In this document: piece after piece, positions 1 to 7,821 of the stretch | Layout: every line of letters starts with the position of its first letter | Numbering within the stretch: position 1 is the stretch's first letter | From: DATFVJ01 sp963727015 | Lineage (GTDB): Bacteria; Actinomycetota; Actinomycetes; Streptosporangiales; Streptosporangiaceae | Assembly (NCBI GenBank): GCA_963727015.1 | Contig: CAVSEV010000015.1 | Location: 403,352-467,351 of the forward strand | Direction of reading: 5' to 3' | DNA length: 64,000 nucleotides | Notes under the pieces: generated by a model | Told to the model about the DNA's origin: nothing | The model's input: the letters and a program-made list of their open reading frames with translations, nothing else | Databases searched by the model: none | Program-made: the position numbers and the translations under genes

Positions 1-676
1 ATGAGCAGCACGATGGACCAGCGTAAGGTCGTCTGCGCGGTCGCCCGCTGGCCCTGCCGGATGATCGCGCGGAGCCTGGCGGCCCCGATGATCCGCGGCA
101 GAGTGGTCAGCAGGATTGCCGCGACGCCCACGGCAATGATCGAGGCGATCGCGACGAACTCGCCGCGCCTGGTGAGGAAGACCGAGATCGCCACGATGGG
201 GAAGAGCTCGCCGACAGCTCCCGCGGCGAGGACGTACCGGCCGAACTCGCCGGAGAGCATGTCATTGTCGTGCAGGATGGGCAGCAGCGTGCCCAGCGCG
301 GTTGTCGTCAGGGCGAGCCCGATCGGCACGAAGTCGCGCACATATCCGACGGAGCCGAGGCCGGCCACGGCGCCCACCGCGATGACTGCGCTCAGCGCCC
401 AGCCCGCCATGGCCAGCTTGCCGGGGTGCTCGCGAAGCAGCCGCGGGTCAAGCTCATATCCGGCGAGCAGGAACAGGAATCCAAGCCCGACGTTGGAGAG
501 CAGGTTGATGCTGACGGTGTCGGCCAGGCCCAGGCCATGCCGGCCGATCAGAATGCCGCTGAAGATCAGGATGACCACCTGGGGAATGCGCGGTCCTGGA
601 AGCGCGGCAACGATGATCGGCGCTAACGCCGCCACCAGGTCACCGCAAGCAGCGTGTCGAGGCCTTTCGCGTCCAT
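1..676 (-). CDS. CPA2-family cation/proton antiporter (partial, probable frameshift)
   Basis: Reading the minus strand gives a hydrophobic protein typical of the Na+/H+ exchanger family (PF00999): segments such as LVAALAPIIVAALPG, GFLFLLAGYELDP and LTTTALGTLLPIL are spread over several membrane helices. The C-terminus lies beyond the left edge. The best start is the ATG at 676 (MDAKGLDTLLAVT), which has a good GAGGAGA ribosome site about 7 nt upstream. That frame runs into a stop after residue 13, while the antiporter frame opens at about 640. Adding one base near 638-640 joins MDAKGLDTLLAVT to LVAALAPII in one frame, so a single-base deletion or base-call error is likely. The alternative is a GTG start inside the first helix. 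Exchange of Na+ or K+ for protons at the membrane is inferred from the family; the ion is not determined. Confidence 0.75.
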
Positions 677-1022
677 CCCGGCGATCTCCTCAGCCCAGTC
701 CCATAGCGTCCGCACGCAACACGGCAGGACCGGCGCGCTGCCGTTCCGGTTCGTGCGGCAGGGCACCCGGCAGCGGCCCGGACGGCCGCTGCGGATAACG
801 CCACCCGTCGCCCGGAACCCTCACGCCGCCATCGTCTCCACCACAGATGTTGGTACCCTGCCGGCCGGTGCCGTACAGCCGCCATGGCTGCCGTGAACGG
901 TCCGGGACGGGCCGGCGGGTGCTCGCGGACGCAATGCCGCTGCCCGGCGATCAACAAGCGCTGCCTCCCGCGCGCACGCCCGCTGAACGCCGCCGTGTTG
1001 TTGCCGTCACCGGTGCCCTGGG
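677..1022. other. Intergenic stretch without a recognisable gene
   Basis: About 350 bp between the antiporter start and the end of the acetyltransferase, both on the minus strand. Short open frames exist, but none has a ribosome site or family resemblance. Any promoter for the antiporter should lie here; I could not pick out clear -35/-10 boxes. Confidence 0.5.
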
Positions 1023-1688
1023 TCATCTGAGGTTGAGGTGTGTACGTGCGGGGCCAGGTGCCGACGCGTTCCGGAGGTTCATGCAGAAGACGTGCACGTC
1101 GTCGGCTCCGAGCTCGGCGAAGCCGATGTGCCGGTAGAACCCGGTCGCCCGCCGGTTGGCGAGACCGGCATGCAGGTGAACTCCCCGGGACCCCTGGGCT
1201 CGCAGCGTCCCGATCAGCGTCTTGATCAGCTGCCTTCCAATCCCGCGTGCCTGCAGACGTGGCACTAGGTCGATGTGCAGGTGAGATGGGTAGCGATCTG
1301 CCAGCTCAGCTGGAGTATGCCTGGGATGGTGGATCCGATGCGCCGCGCGCTGGTCCGGCGTCCATTGCGCCTCAGGAAGGTCGGACGGCGGTTCTTGATA
1401 GCGACTGCGCAGCCTGGGCCACCAGTCGCGTTCCAGCCGATCCTCGAAGGCCCGGCTGTCCAGAGCGCCGACAATGTAGCCGCCCACGCCGGCCGTGTCC
1501 TCTGCCACGAAGGCCAGGGATGGCTCGAACAAGCCGTAGGGAGCTGCATACACGTGCCCGAGCAATCTGGGGTCGTGGTAAAGGCCGGTCGCATCCTGGC
1601 CGTTATCGCCCGTCAGAAGGCAGATCCGGTACAAGGCGCCGAGGTCGCCGGGACGGTAAGGGCGGATGAATGCTTCCTCGCGATCCAT
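1023..1688 (-). CDS. GNAT-family N-acetyltransferase
   Basis: A 221-residue protein with the acetyl-CoA-dependent GNAT fold. It begins with the typical FIRPYRPGDLGALYRICLL first strand and helix. The acetyl-CoA pyrophosphate-binding loop is seen as RLQARGIGRQLIKTL (about residues 148-162), and the C-terminal NRRATGFYRHIGF is the usual motif before the last strands. A central segment (about residues 80-125, rich in W, R and P) is longer than in minimal GNATs, as in GNATs fused to or resembling O-GlcNAcase-associated acetyltransferases. The substrate cannot be told. The last 12 or so residues (after NLRNA) look unstructured. The gene stands between unrelated genes. Confidence 0.85.
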   Translation of the reverse strand: MDREEAFIRPYRPGDLGALYRICLLTGDNGQDATGLYHDPRLLGHVYAAPYGLFEPSLAFVAEDTAGVGGYIVGALDSRAFEDRLERDWWPRLRSRYQEPPSDLPEAQWTPDQRAAHRIHHPRHTPAELADRYPSHLHIDLVPRLQARGIGRQLIKTLIGTLRAQGSRGVHLHAGLANRRATGFYRHIGFAELGADDVHVFCMNLRNASAPGPARTHLNLR

Positions 1689-1793
1689 GGCTCCCTCCGG
1701 ATATGCCTCCGAATGGCCCCTGCCTGGGCCGTGCCCTAACTGCCCGGGCGCCCTGCCCGGGCAGGGCGCCCGCGCTCCAGAGCTTGGTCCGGC

Positions 1794-2270
1794 TCAGACC
1801 TGTCTGGGGACTTTGCCCGTCATGGTGAACGCCAGACGCATCGCCTTGTGCCCGGCGTCGGCGGTGGGATTGAACATGCACGGGCAGCCTCCGTCGATCA
1901 CCGTGATGCCGTGTTCCCTGCCGTAATCGGCGGCCGTTTCTGAGACGCTTCCCGAGCCGAAGGACCGGTGCATCCACACGTGCTTGATGCCCAGGTCGGC
2001 GCACTCGCGCATAGTGCTTTCAGCGACCTGCGGCCTAGTTGCGATCACGACCGCGTCGACGCCGCCCGGGATGGATCTCAGATCGGGGTAGCAGCGATCG
2101 TGCTCGACCTCGTCTGCGTTTGGGTTGACGGCGAAGACCTGGTAGCCGCGCTGCCGCAAGCGCTGGTAGACGACGTTGCTCCCGTGGCCCTGTGGTGCCC
2201 GGGAGACCCCGGTGACCGCGATGCGCTTGCTGGCGAGAAACTCGGTAGCCGCCTCTTTGATTTTCGTCAT
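1794..2270 (-). CDS. CoA-binding (YccU-like) Rossmann protein
   Basis: A 158-residue single-domain protein of the CoA_binding family (PF02629/PF13380). The N-terminal Rossmann strand and loop read RIAVTGVSRAPQGHGSNVVYQRLRQRGYQVFAVNP, followed by VDAVVIATRP and the IKHVWMHRSFGSGS segment seen in YccU homologues. The conserved GGCPCMFNP motif is near residue 128. The family binds CoA or a related nucleotide, but no reaction is established. It ends a minus-strand group with the ABC exporter: its ATG (2270) lies 10 nt after the permease stop, so co-transcription is likely. Confidence 0.88.
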   Translation of the reverse strand: MTKIKEAATEFLASKRIAVTGVSRAPQGHGSNVVYQRLRQRGYQVFAVNPNADEVEHDRCYPDLRSIPGGVDAVVIATRPQVAESTMRECADLGIKHVWMHRSFGSGSVSETAADYGREHGITVIDGGCPCMFNPTADAGHKAMRLAFTMTGKVPRQV

Positions 2271-2280
2271 AGCTGCACCG

Positions 2281-3057
2281 TCACCTTTCCCCGGTCGGGT
2301 TCCACCGGAAGTACCGGACCGCGATCAGGAGCCCGGCCAGCCCCCACAACGCTATGACGCCGATATCCGGCCACTGGAAACCCGCGCCGGTGGTGTGTGG
2401 GTTGAAGGCGGTCCACATGGCCGTGTTGAAGTGGCGGACCGGGAACACGTTGGCGATCGTTGTCAAGGGAGCCTTGTCGACCGGGACGAAGTTGCCGGAG
2501 ATGAAGAGCAGAGGTAACACGACCGCCCAGATCATCGCCATGGCGGCTCGTTGCTGCCGGACGGCCAGGCTGAAGGCGAACGCCAGGCAGCTGAACGACG
2601 CCGCCGCCACCAGCACCGTGACGGCGAAGGCCGGCATGGTAGCCCAGGGGATGGGCACGCCGTAGGCGACCCGGCCCAGGGCCATGACAACCGCAGCAAG
2701 CACGACGGCCATCAGGAGAGCCGTTGCGACGTGCCCGGCGAAGAAGACGCCGGACGGGAGCGGGGTGCTCCGCAGCCGCTTCAGGTTGCCGCTCTCGCGC
2801 TCCAGTACCAGCGTTTGCGCCAGATTCCAGAACGCGGCCGAGATGACCCCGAGGACGATGATCCCGGCGACGTAGAACACCGTGGCTTTCATCGCCCCCT
2901 GTCCGGTCACGGTGACTGTCTGGCTGCCGAAGATGGTCGCGAAGATGAGGATGAAGAGGATTGGCATGCCGACGATAAAGAACACCGCCTGCGGGTCACG
3001 CCAGAAGCTCTTCTGGTCAAACCTGAATTCGCGGATCGCCAGATTCACGCTGTGCAT
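2281..3057 (-). CDS. ABC-2 type transporter permease
   Basis: A 258-residue integral membrane protein with six predicted hydrophobic segments, of the ABC2_membrane type (drug/daunorubicin exporter DrrB-like). Recognisable pieces are FFIVGMPILFILIFATIFGS (first helix), LERESGNLKRLRSTPLPSG (the cytoplasmic coupling helix with the family E-R/K-G-T/R-L-LRSTP pattern) and LPLLFISGNFVPVDKAP (before the last helices). Its start overlaps the end of the upstream ATPase gene by 13 nt, so the two are translationally coupled and should form a two-component exporter. The substrate is unknown; lipophilic drugs or lipids are usual for the family. Confidence 0.9.
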   Translation of the reverse strand: MHSVNLAIREFRFDQKSFWRDPQAVFFIVGMPILFILIFATIFGSQTVTVTGQGAMKATVFYVAGIIVLGVISAAFWNLAQTLVLERESGNLKRLRSTPLPSGVFFAGHVATALLMAVVLAAVVMALGRVAYGVPIPWATMPAFAVTVLVAAASFSCLAFAFSLAVRQQRAAMAMIWAVVLPLLFISGNFVPVDKAPLTTIANVFPVRHFNTAMWTAFNPHTTGAGFQWPDIGVIALWGLAGLLIAVRYFRWNPTGER

Positions 3058-4004
3058 GTCGCCTCCTCCACCAGCTTGAGATAGATCTCCTCAAGGCTCG
3101 GGTGCCGCACCTCCAGTCCGGGCAGCCCGGCGGCATGGTCCAGGGACCACGAGGTCAGGGCTGCCAGAGCCGGCACGGGGTCGGCGGTCCGGATCACCAG
3201 ATGCCCGTCCTCGGCCGTGAGCTGCTCTCGGATGCTCGCCGGGAGTGCGCCGGTGTCATCGCCGGGCAGCCTGAACTGGATCTCACACGACTGGTCCCGG
3301 TGCCCAAGCGTCTGTGGTGTGCCCTCGGCGATGATGCGCCCATTCGCGATAACCGCCAGCCGATCGGCGAGCGCCTCGGCTTCGTCCATGAAATGCGTCG
3401 TCAGGAAGACAGTCTTCCGCAGCTCCCGCAGGTTCGCGATCATGCTCCAGGCCTGGTGCCTCGCGGCCGGGTCGAAGCCGGTGGTGGGCTCGTCGAGGAA
3501 GATGAGGTCCGGATCCCCGATCAGGGCGAGTGCCACGTCAAGCCGGCGCTGCTGCCCGCCTGACAGGCTCCCCGCCCGCGCCTTCCGCTTGGCGCCCAGC
3601 CCCACGTGCTCGATGGTCTCGTCAACGCCGCGCGGGTGCGGGTAGTAAGCCGCATAGCGGTAGACCAGCTCGTACACCGTCAGATCGGGCGGCAGGTGAC
3701 AGGTCTGCAGGACAAGCCCGATACGCGACCGCCACTGCCGGGTGGGATGGGCCGGATCCTGGCCGAGCACCGCCACCTCGCCGGCATAGCGTGGCCGGTA
3801 TCCCTCCAGCATCTCGACCGTTGTGGTCTTCCCGGCGCCGTTGGGTCCCAGGAAGGCGAAGATCTCCCCTTCGAACACCGTCAGGTCGATGCCCTGGACG
3901 GCCTCCATGTTCCCGTAACGTTTACGGAGCCCGGCGGCCGAAATCACTGCTTCGCTACCGCTCGGGCTCATCTGTCCTGCTCGTGGCAGGGTCAATGCTT
4001 CCAT
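3045..4004 (-). CDS. ABC transporter ATP-binding protein (DrrA-like)
   Basis: Nucleotide-binding subunit that partners the overlapping permease. Walker A is GPNGAGKTTT, the ABC signature is LSGGQQRRLDVAL, Walker B is LIFLDEPTTG, and the switch histidine is in FLTTHFMDEAEALADR. The C-terminal part (about residues 220-310) is the extra domain found in drug-exporter ATPases. I chose the ATG at 4004 (MEALTLPRAG) because a strong GGGGGTGG ribosome site lies just upstream. The frame stays open to 4082, but the extra residues are arginine-rich and unlike the family. It energises export by ATP hydrolysis on the cytoplasmic face. Confidence 0.92.
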   Translation of the reverse strand: MEALTLPRAGQMSPSGSEAVISAAGLRKRYGNMEAVQGIDLTVFEGEIFAFLGPNGAGKTTTVEMLEGYRPRYAGEVAVLGQDPAHPTRQWRSRIGLVLQTCHLPPDLTVYELVYRYAAYYPHPRGVDETIEHVGLGAKRKARAGSLSGGQQRRLDVALALIGDPDLIFLDEPTTGFDPAARHQAWSMIANLRELRKTVFLTTHFMDEAEALADRLAVIANGRIIAEGTPQTLGHRDQSCEIQFRLPGDDTGALPASIREQLTAEDGHLVIRTADPVPALAALTSWSLDHAAGLPGLEVRHPSLEEIYLKLVEEATCTA

Positions 4005-4311
4005 TGGTCCACCCCCAATGGGACGGCACGCACGAGCCGGCCGTCTCCGGCCGACCCCATCTCGTCCGGTTGGACATCCCACCCCGGTAGCCGGCCACCT
4101 CCTCGCCGACGTGGCGCTCCGGCCCCGCCCTTCCGCGGCTGCCCTTATCCCGAACGCTTGACCGGTGAATTCGCTGACCGCAGTGCCACCCGGCCCTTCC
4201 TGCCAGAGGCATTGGTCCCTTTGCTGCAGGGCTGGCAGGCCCTTCCTCGCCGGAGGTGACTCGTCCTTTTCCCATCGGCGCAGCTAGATGGCGCGAGTGG
4301 AGACTGGGCCG

Positions 4312-4354
4312 GCCGCGGTTAGCGTGCGCCGCGGTTAGCGTGCGCCGCGGCGGG
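4312..4354. repeat. Two-copy direct repeat upstream of the kinase/LLM gene
   Basis: The 16-base unit CGCGGTTAGCGTGCGC occurs twice in tandem, with the start of a third copy. It lies 60-100 bases before the ATG of the P-loop/LLM fusion and could be part of its control region, but no regulator is identified. Confidence 0.5.
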
Positions 4355-4411
4355 TGGCTTGGCCCCAGTGCGGCGGGCCACCTGCCAGGCTGGCCGGTGC
4401 AGACTTGGCGC

Positions 4412-5899
4412 ATGGGCGAGGCGCTGAATCTGCCATCACCTTGCGTCGTCGTGCTCGCGGGTCCTGGCGCGGCCGGCAAGTCGACCTGGGCGGCGGCTCA
4501 CTTTGCTGCCGACTGCATCGTCTCCAGCGACCGCCTGCGGGCTGCCGTCGGCGCGGGGGAGGACGATATCTCGGCAAGCGCCGACGCATTCGCGTTGCTC
4601 GACGAGATCGTGCGGCGGCGGCTGAGCAGGAAGCTGACCACGGTGATCGACAGTCTCGGGCTGGATACGGACCGTCGGCTGGCATGGCTCGCGCAGGCGC
4701 GGCGGCACGGCCTGCCGTGCGTAGCGGTGGCGTTCGACACATCGCCCGCCGAGTGCCGCCGGCGCAACCGGTCGCGGACCAAGCGCATCCCCGCCGGCGT
4801 CCTGTCGGCGCAGTTGCGGTCTTGGGCCATGATCCGTGACGTGCTGCCCGCCGAGGGATATGACTCGGTGCTCGCGCCACTGCCCGTCAGGGTGGTGCCA
4901 ACGGCGTTCGTTTCGGCGACTGCGGCGGCGCGCCGCCAGCGGGCCGAACCTGCGAGGCTGCGTTTCGGCTTGCACCTCGGCGGTTTCACCTTTCCTGGCG
5001 GCACACCCGCAACGGCGGCCAGCCTCCGCGAAATCGCGACGGCAGCCGAGGCTGCCGGGTTCGACGCCATCTACGTGATGGATCATTTCCGCCAGATTCC
5101 GCAGCTTGGCAGGCCGTGGGACGACTTCCTCGAGAGCTATGCGACGCTCGCTTACCTGGCCGCGTGCACCGACCGGGTGCGGCTTGGAGCCCTCGTGACC
5201 GGCATCACGTACCGCAATGTCGCGCACCTCGGCAAGATCGTGGCCACCCTCGACGTGCTGAGCACGGGCCGCGCGGTTTGCGGCCTCGGGCTCGCCTGGT
5301 ACAGGGACGAGCACATCGGCTACGGCTGGGACTTTCCCCCCGTCAGCGAGCGCTACGCGCTCCTCGAGGATGCCCTGGGGCTGCTTCCGCTGCTGTGGGG
5401 CCCAGGTGCCCCGTCATTCGAGGGCCAGGTGCTGACTGTCCCAGAGGCCATCTGTTACCCGCGGCCGCTGCAGGAACGGGTGCCCATCGTGGTGGGAGGC
5501 GGCGGCGAACGCCGCACGCTGCAGTTGGCCGCGCGGTACGCCGACGCCGCCAACGTGCTCGGGGACACGGCGGCCGTGCGGCACAAGGCGGCAGTCCTGC
5601 GCACGCACTGCGAGGAAGCCGGCCGGGACCCCGGTCAGGTCGCGCTCACCCACCTGTCCACCGCGCTTGTTGGAGACGGCGACACGCATGTCGCCGAACT
5701 CGTCGACCGCCTGCGCCCGCGCCGGCGCGACCCGGCCTGGTATGCGGCGTCGGTCAACGCGGGCACGGTCGCCGACCACGTCGGCAGATTCCGTGAACTG
5801 GCCGAAGCGGGAGTTCAGGAGGTAATGGTCCGGCTGCCTGACCTGGACGGCCCGGCCGCGCTAGAACGCATGGCCAAGGTCATCTCCGCCTTCCGCTAG
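4412..5899 (+). CDS. P-loop kinase fused to an F420-type LLM oxidoreductase
   Basis: A 495-residue two-domain protein. Residues 1-165 or so form an AAA_33/polynucleotide-kinase-like P-loop domain: Walker A is LAGPGAAGKSTWA, followed by IVSSDRLRAAVG, a TVIDSLGLD strand, and a CRRRNRSRTKR lid of arginines. Residues 180-495 are a luciferase-like monooxygenase (PF00296) of the F420-dependent LLM class: RFGLHLGGF, AEAAGFDAIYVMDHF, DRVRLGALVTGITYRN, LGLAWYRDEH and VPIVVGGGGERRTLQLAARYAD. The ATG at 4412 is preferred because the kinase domain begins there; the upstream frame (from 4256) is low-complexity and repeat-containing. The kinase substrate and the oxidised compound are unknown. Both halves keep their key motifs, so a bifunctional enzyme is plausible. 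Confidence 0.85.
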   Translation: MGEALNLPSPCVVVLAGPGAAGKSTWAAAHFAADCIVSSDRLRAAVGAGEDDISASADAFALLDEIVRRRLSRKLTTVIDSLGLDTDRRLAWLAQARRHGLPCVAVAFDTSPAECRRRNRSRTKRIPAGVLSAQLRSWAMIRDVLPAEGYDSVLAPLPVRVVPTAFVSATAAARRQRAEPARLRFGLHLGGFTFPGGTPATAASLREIATAAEAAGFDAIYVMDHFRQIPQLGRPWDDFLESYATLAYLAACTDRVRLGALVTGITYRNVAHLGKIVATLDVLSTGRAVCGLGLAWYRDEHIGYGWDFPPVSERYALLEDALGLLPLLWGPGAPSFEGQVLTVPEAICYPRPLQERVPIVVGGGGERRTLQLAARYADAANVLGDTAAVRHKAAVLRTHCEEAGRDPGQVALTHLSTALVGDGDTHVAELVDRLRPRRRDPAWYAASVNAGTVADHVGRFRELAEAGVQEVMVRLPDLDGPAALERMAKVISAFR

Positions 5900-5906
5900 G
5901 ACTAGG

Positions 5907-5933
5907 GTCCCGTAGATCTCGGTGGCTGCGGGC
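5907..5933. repeat. Dispersed 27-bp repeat, copy 1
   Basis: Starts 8 bases after the LLM stop codon. The same 27-base word, with two differences, is found at 47538-47564, again at the 3' end of a gene. It begins GTCCCGTAGATCT and ends GCTGCGGGC. Confidence 0.6.
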
Positions 5934-6114
5934 TGGGCCCCAGGCGGTGCTCTAGGCGTCGATCCGGCGAGGCCCTGCTTGTTGTCGAGGAGCCGATAGT
6001 GCAACCTTCGGCGACGCCGGCACTGCCGCGCCGCCGCAGATCTGCGGGACGCCTGGGGGAGTCCCGTGATCCTGCCCGGTGGTGTCGGGAAAAGCACTAC
6101 GATCCACGCGCTCG

Positions 6115-6588
6115 CTAGCGACCCTCGTCGGCGTCCTCGTTGACAACGTGGACCGCTGCTTCCTCCGCACCCGCCGCGCCGGCATCGATGCCGACGTCGC
6201 GGGCGACCAGGTCTGGCTCCTCGGCCGGGTGCGCGCCCTCGTCCTCGGCGACCAGACGGCCGGACCGAGGATCAGCGGTACTGAGCAACGACTCGTCGGC
6301 GTCCTCGTCAGGGGACTCCTCATCGGTGTTCGCTACCGGGCGGCGATCATCGTCGGCGTACGGATCAATGTCAGGTTCCTCCTCGGCGAGCAGCTGGTCG
6401 AGCGACTCGCCCTCCCGCTCCTCCGCTTCCGTGGTGCCGAATCCCTCCCCGGCTGACCATCGATCGGGCGGCACTATCCCCGTGTCGAGCGGGTCGTCCC
6501 CCGGGTCGCCCTCCAGCGTGTCAGAGGCGTCGAGCACCCCGTCGTCCTCGAGATCGGAAGACGGATCGTAGAGCTCGTCGTCGGGCAT
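6115..6588 (-). CDS. DUF5709 family acidic protein
   Basis: A 157-residue, very acidic, mostly disordered protein of the actinobacterial DUF5709 family. It opens with MPDDELYDPSSDLEDDGVLD and has the typical TLEGDP..DPLDTGI-PPDRW segment and a GEGFGTTEAEEREGESLDQLLAEEEPD stretch. I prefer the ATG at 6588: an AGGGGACAGG ribosome site precedes it and family members begin this way, whereas the 21 residues upstream are basic. No function is established. It lies downstream of the NAD kinase, separated from it by a large perfect hairpin. Confidence 0.85.
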   Translation of the reverse strand: MPDDELYDPSSDLEDDGVLDASDTLEGDPGDDPLDTGIVPPDRWSAGEGFGTTEAEEREGESLDQLLAEEEPDIDPYADDDRRPVANTDEESPDEDADESLLSTADPRSGRLVAEDEGAHPAEEPDLVARDVGIDAGAAGAEEAAVHVVNEDADEGR

Positions 6589-6661
6589 GTCCTGTGTCCC
6601 CTCTTGCTCGCGATGTTCCTGCTTGCGCCGGGCCAAGCTCCCGCCGCGCACCCACGTCCTA

Positions 6662-6726
6662 ATTTCATGATCGCGGTGGTTATTCCGTCGAGTTACCGCG
6701 ATGAAGGTCCACCGCGATCATGAAAT
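6662..6726. repeat. Perfect 18-bp inverted repeat (REP/MITE-like hairpin)
   Basis: The arms ATTTCATGATCGCGGTGG (6662-6679) and its exact complement (6709-6726) surround a 29-base loop. The loop carries an imperfect extra copy of the right arm (ACCGCGATGAA). The right arm covers the NAD kinase stop codon. There is no T-run, so it is not a classical terminator by sequence, although an RNA hairpin this strong could end or protect the transcript. It resembles the hairpin at 39789-39853 in layout. Confidence 0.85.
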
Positions 6727-7605
6727 GTCGCGGCGGGTGCGGTCGGGCACGCTCGCGGCGATCTCCGCGGAGTCTGTCACCCGTAGCTTGCGCCGCGCGC
6801 GCTGGTAGAACGTGGTGTGGCCGAGCCGCACGACCCGAGCGGCACCTGCCCTGGGCAGCAGGTCGATGCGGTCACCGCTGGTCACGTGCGCCGCGACCGC
6901 ACCGTCGACCTCCACGGCCAGCCTGCCGCTCGCGGGCAGGATGTCCAGCGCCAGGCTGTCGTGAATCGAGAGCACGAGCCCGCGGTTGAAGGACGAGTGG
7001 GGCGCGGCCGGCGTGACGAGCAGGGCCTCGACAGAAGGGCTGACAATCGGGCCGCCGGCCGAAAAACTGTAGGCGGTCGAGCCTGTCGGGGTGGCGACGA
7101 CGACCGCGTCGGCGGCATAGCTGACGAACGGGTAGTCGGCCACCCGAACCGCGACCACGGCATTTCCCTCCCCGGGGATCCGCACGACCGCGACGTCGTT
7201 GAACGCGGTCACGATCTGATCGCCGATGACGGCGTCCACCGCAAGCCTTGGCTCGATCGTGAAGTCGTGGTTATCGATCGCCGAGAGGGCGCCGGGCAGG
7301 TCAGGAACGTCGACCTCGGCAAGGAAGCCCAGCTTGCCGAGGTTCACCCCGAGCACAGGGGCTCGCTGCCTGTCGGCAAGCCGCATGGCGCGCAGCATCG
7401 TCCCGTCGCCGCCGAGGCTGACCACCAGGTCCGCGCGCCGCCCGAGTTCCTCGGCGGATACCGCCACCGCCAAACAACGCAGCCTGCGGATCTCGCGGTC
7501 GATGCCGAGGACCTGGGTGCCCTTCTGCGCGGCCCAGTCGAGCACGGCAGTCACGGCCGCGGCCGAGTCACGCCGAGGGTGCAGGACCAGGCCGACGGAA
7601 TGCAA
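6718..7605 (-). CDS. nadK: NAD kinase
   Basis: A 295-residue ATP-NAD kinase (PF01513/PF20143) that makes NADP+ from NAD+. The diagnostic motifs are VVSLGGDGTMLRAMRLA (GGDG, about residues 64-80), LGVNLGKLGFLAEV, TAFNDVAVVR and the glycine-rich VVATPTGSTAYSFSAGGPIV. The start at 7605 is a TTG (MHSVGLVLHPRRD); no ATG or GTG lies upstream in frame, and GGAACGGGG gives a possible ribosome site. Actinobacteria often carry more than one NAD kinase, so this may be a second copy. The stop codon is inside the hairpin at 6662-6726. Confidence 0.93.
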   Translation of the reverse strand: MHSVGLVLHPRRDSAAAVTAVLDWAAQKGTQVLGIDREIRRLRCLAVAVSAEELGRRADLVVSLGGDGTMLRAMRLADRQRAPVLGVNLGKLGFLAEVDVPDLPGALSAIDNHDFTIEPRLAVDAVIGDQIVTAFNDVAVVRIPGEGNAVVAVRVADYPFVSYAADAVVVATPTGSTAYSFSAGGPIVSPSVEALLVTPAAPHSSFNRGLVLSIHDSLALDILPASGRLAVEVDGAVAAHVTSGDRIDLLPRAGAARVVRLGHTTFYQRARRKLRVTDSAEIAASVPDRTRRDIS

Positions 7606-7821
7606 GTCAGCCCCGTTCCGTGGACGATACTGCCCATTTACCGCCCACAGGTGCCACGAGCCATGGTCGTGACGTGCCCGGTTGTGTCACGCGGCCTGTC
7701 AGGGCATGCTTCGCGCATCTTCGGCGGCGCGGATCGGCGCCACGCCATAGGTGCGGGTGAGCACACGTCATGAGGGGATGTTCTCTCATGCCGCGCGCGC
7801 GGCGCCAATCGGGTCTCCCGG

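Noticed and set aside
1..798. Plus-strand open frame of 265 codons
   Set aside because: It is the shadow of the minus-strand antiporter; the plus reading is S/R/P/T-rich with no fold, while the minus reading gives clear membrane helices.
5934..6114. Possible transposase fragment after the LLM gene
   Set aside because: A short minus-strand stretch (RLHYRLLDNKQGLAG) caught the eye but is too short and lacks catalytic motifs.
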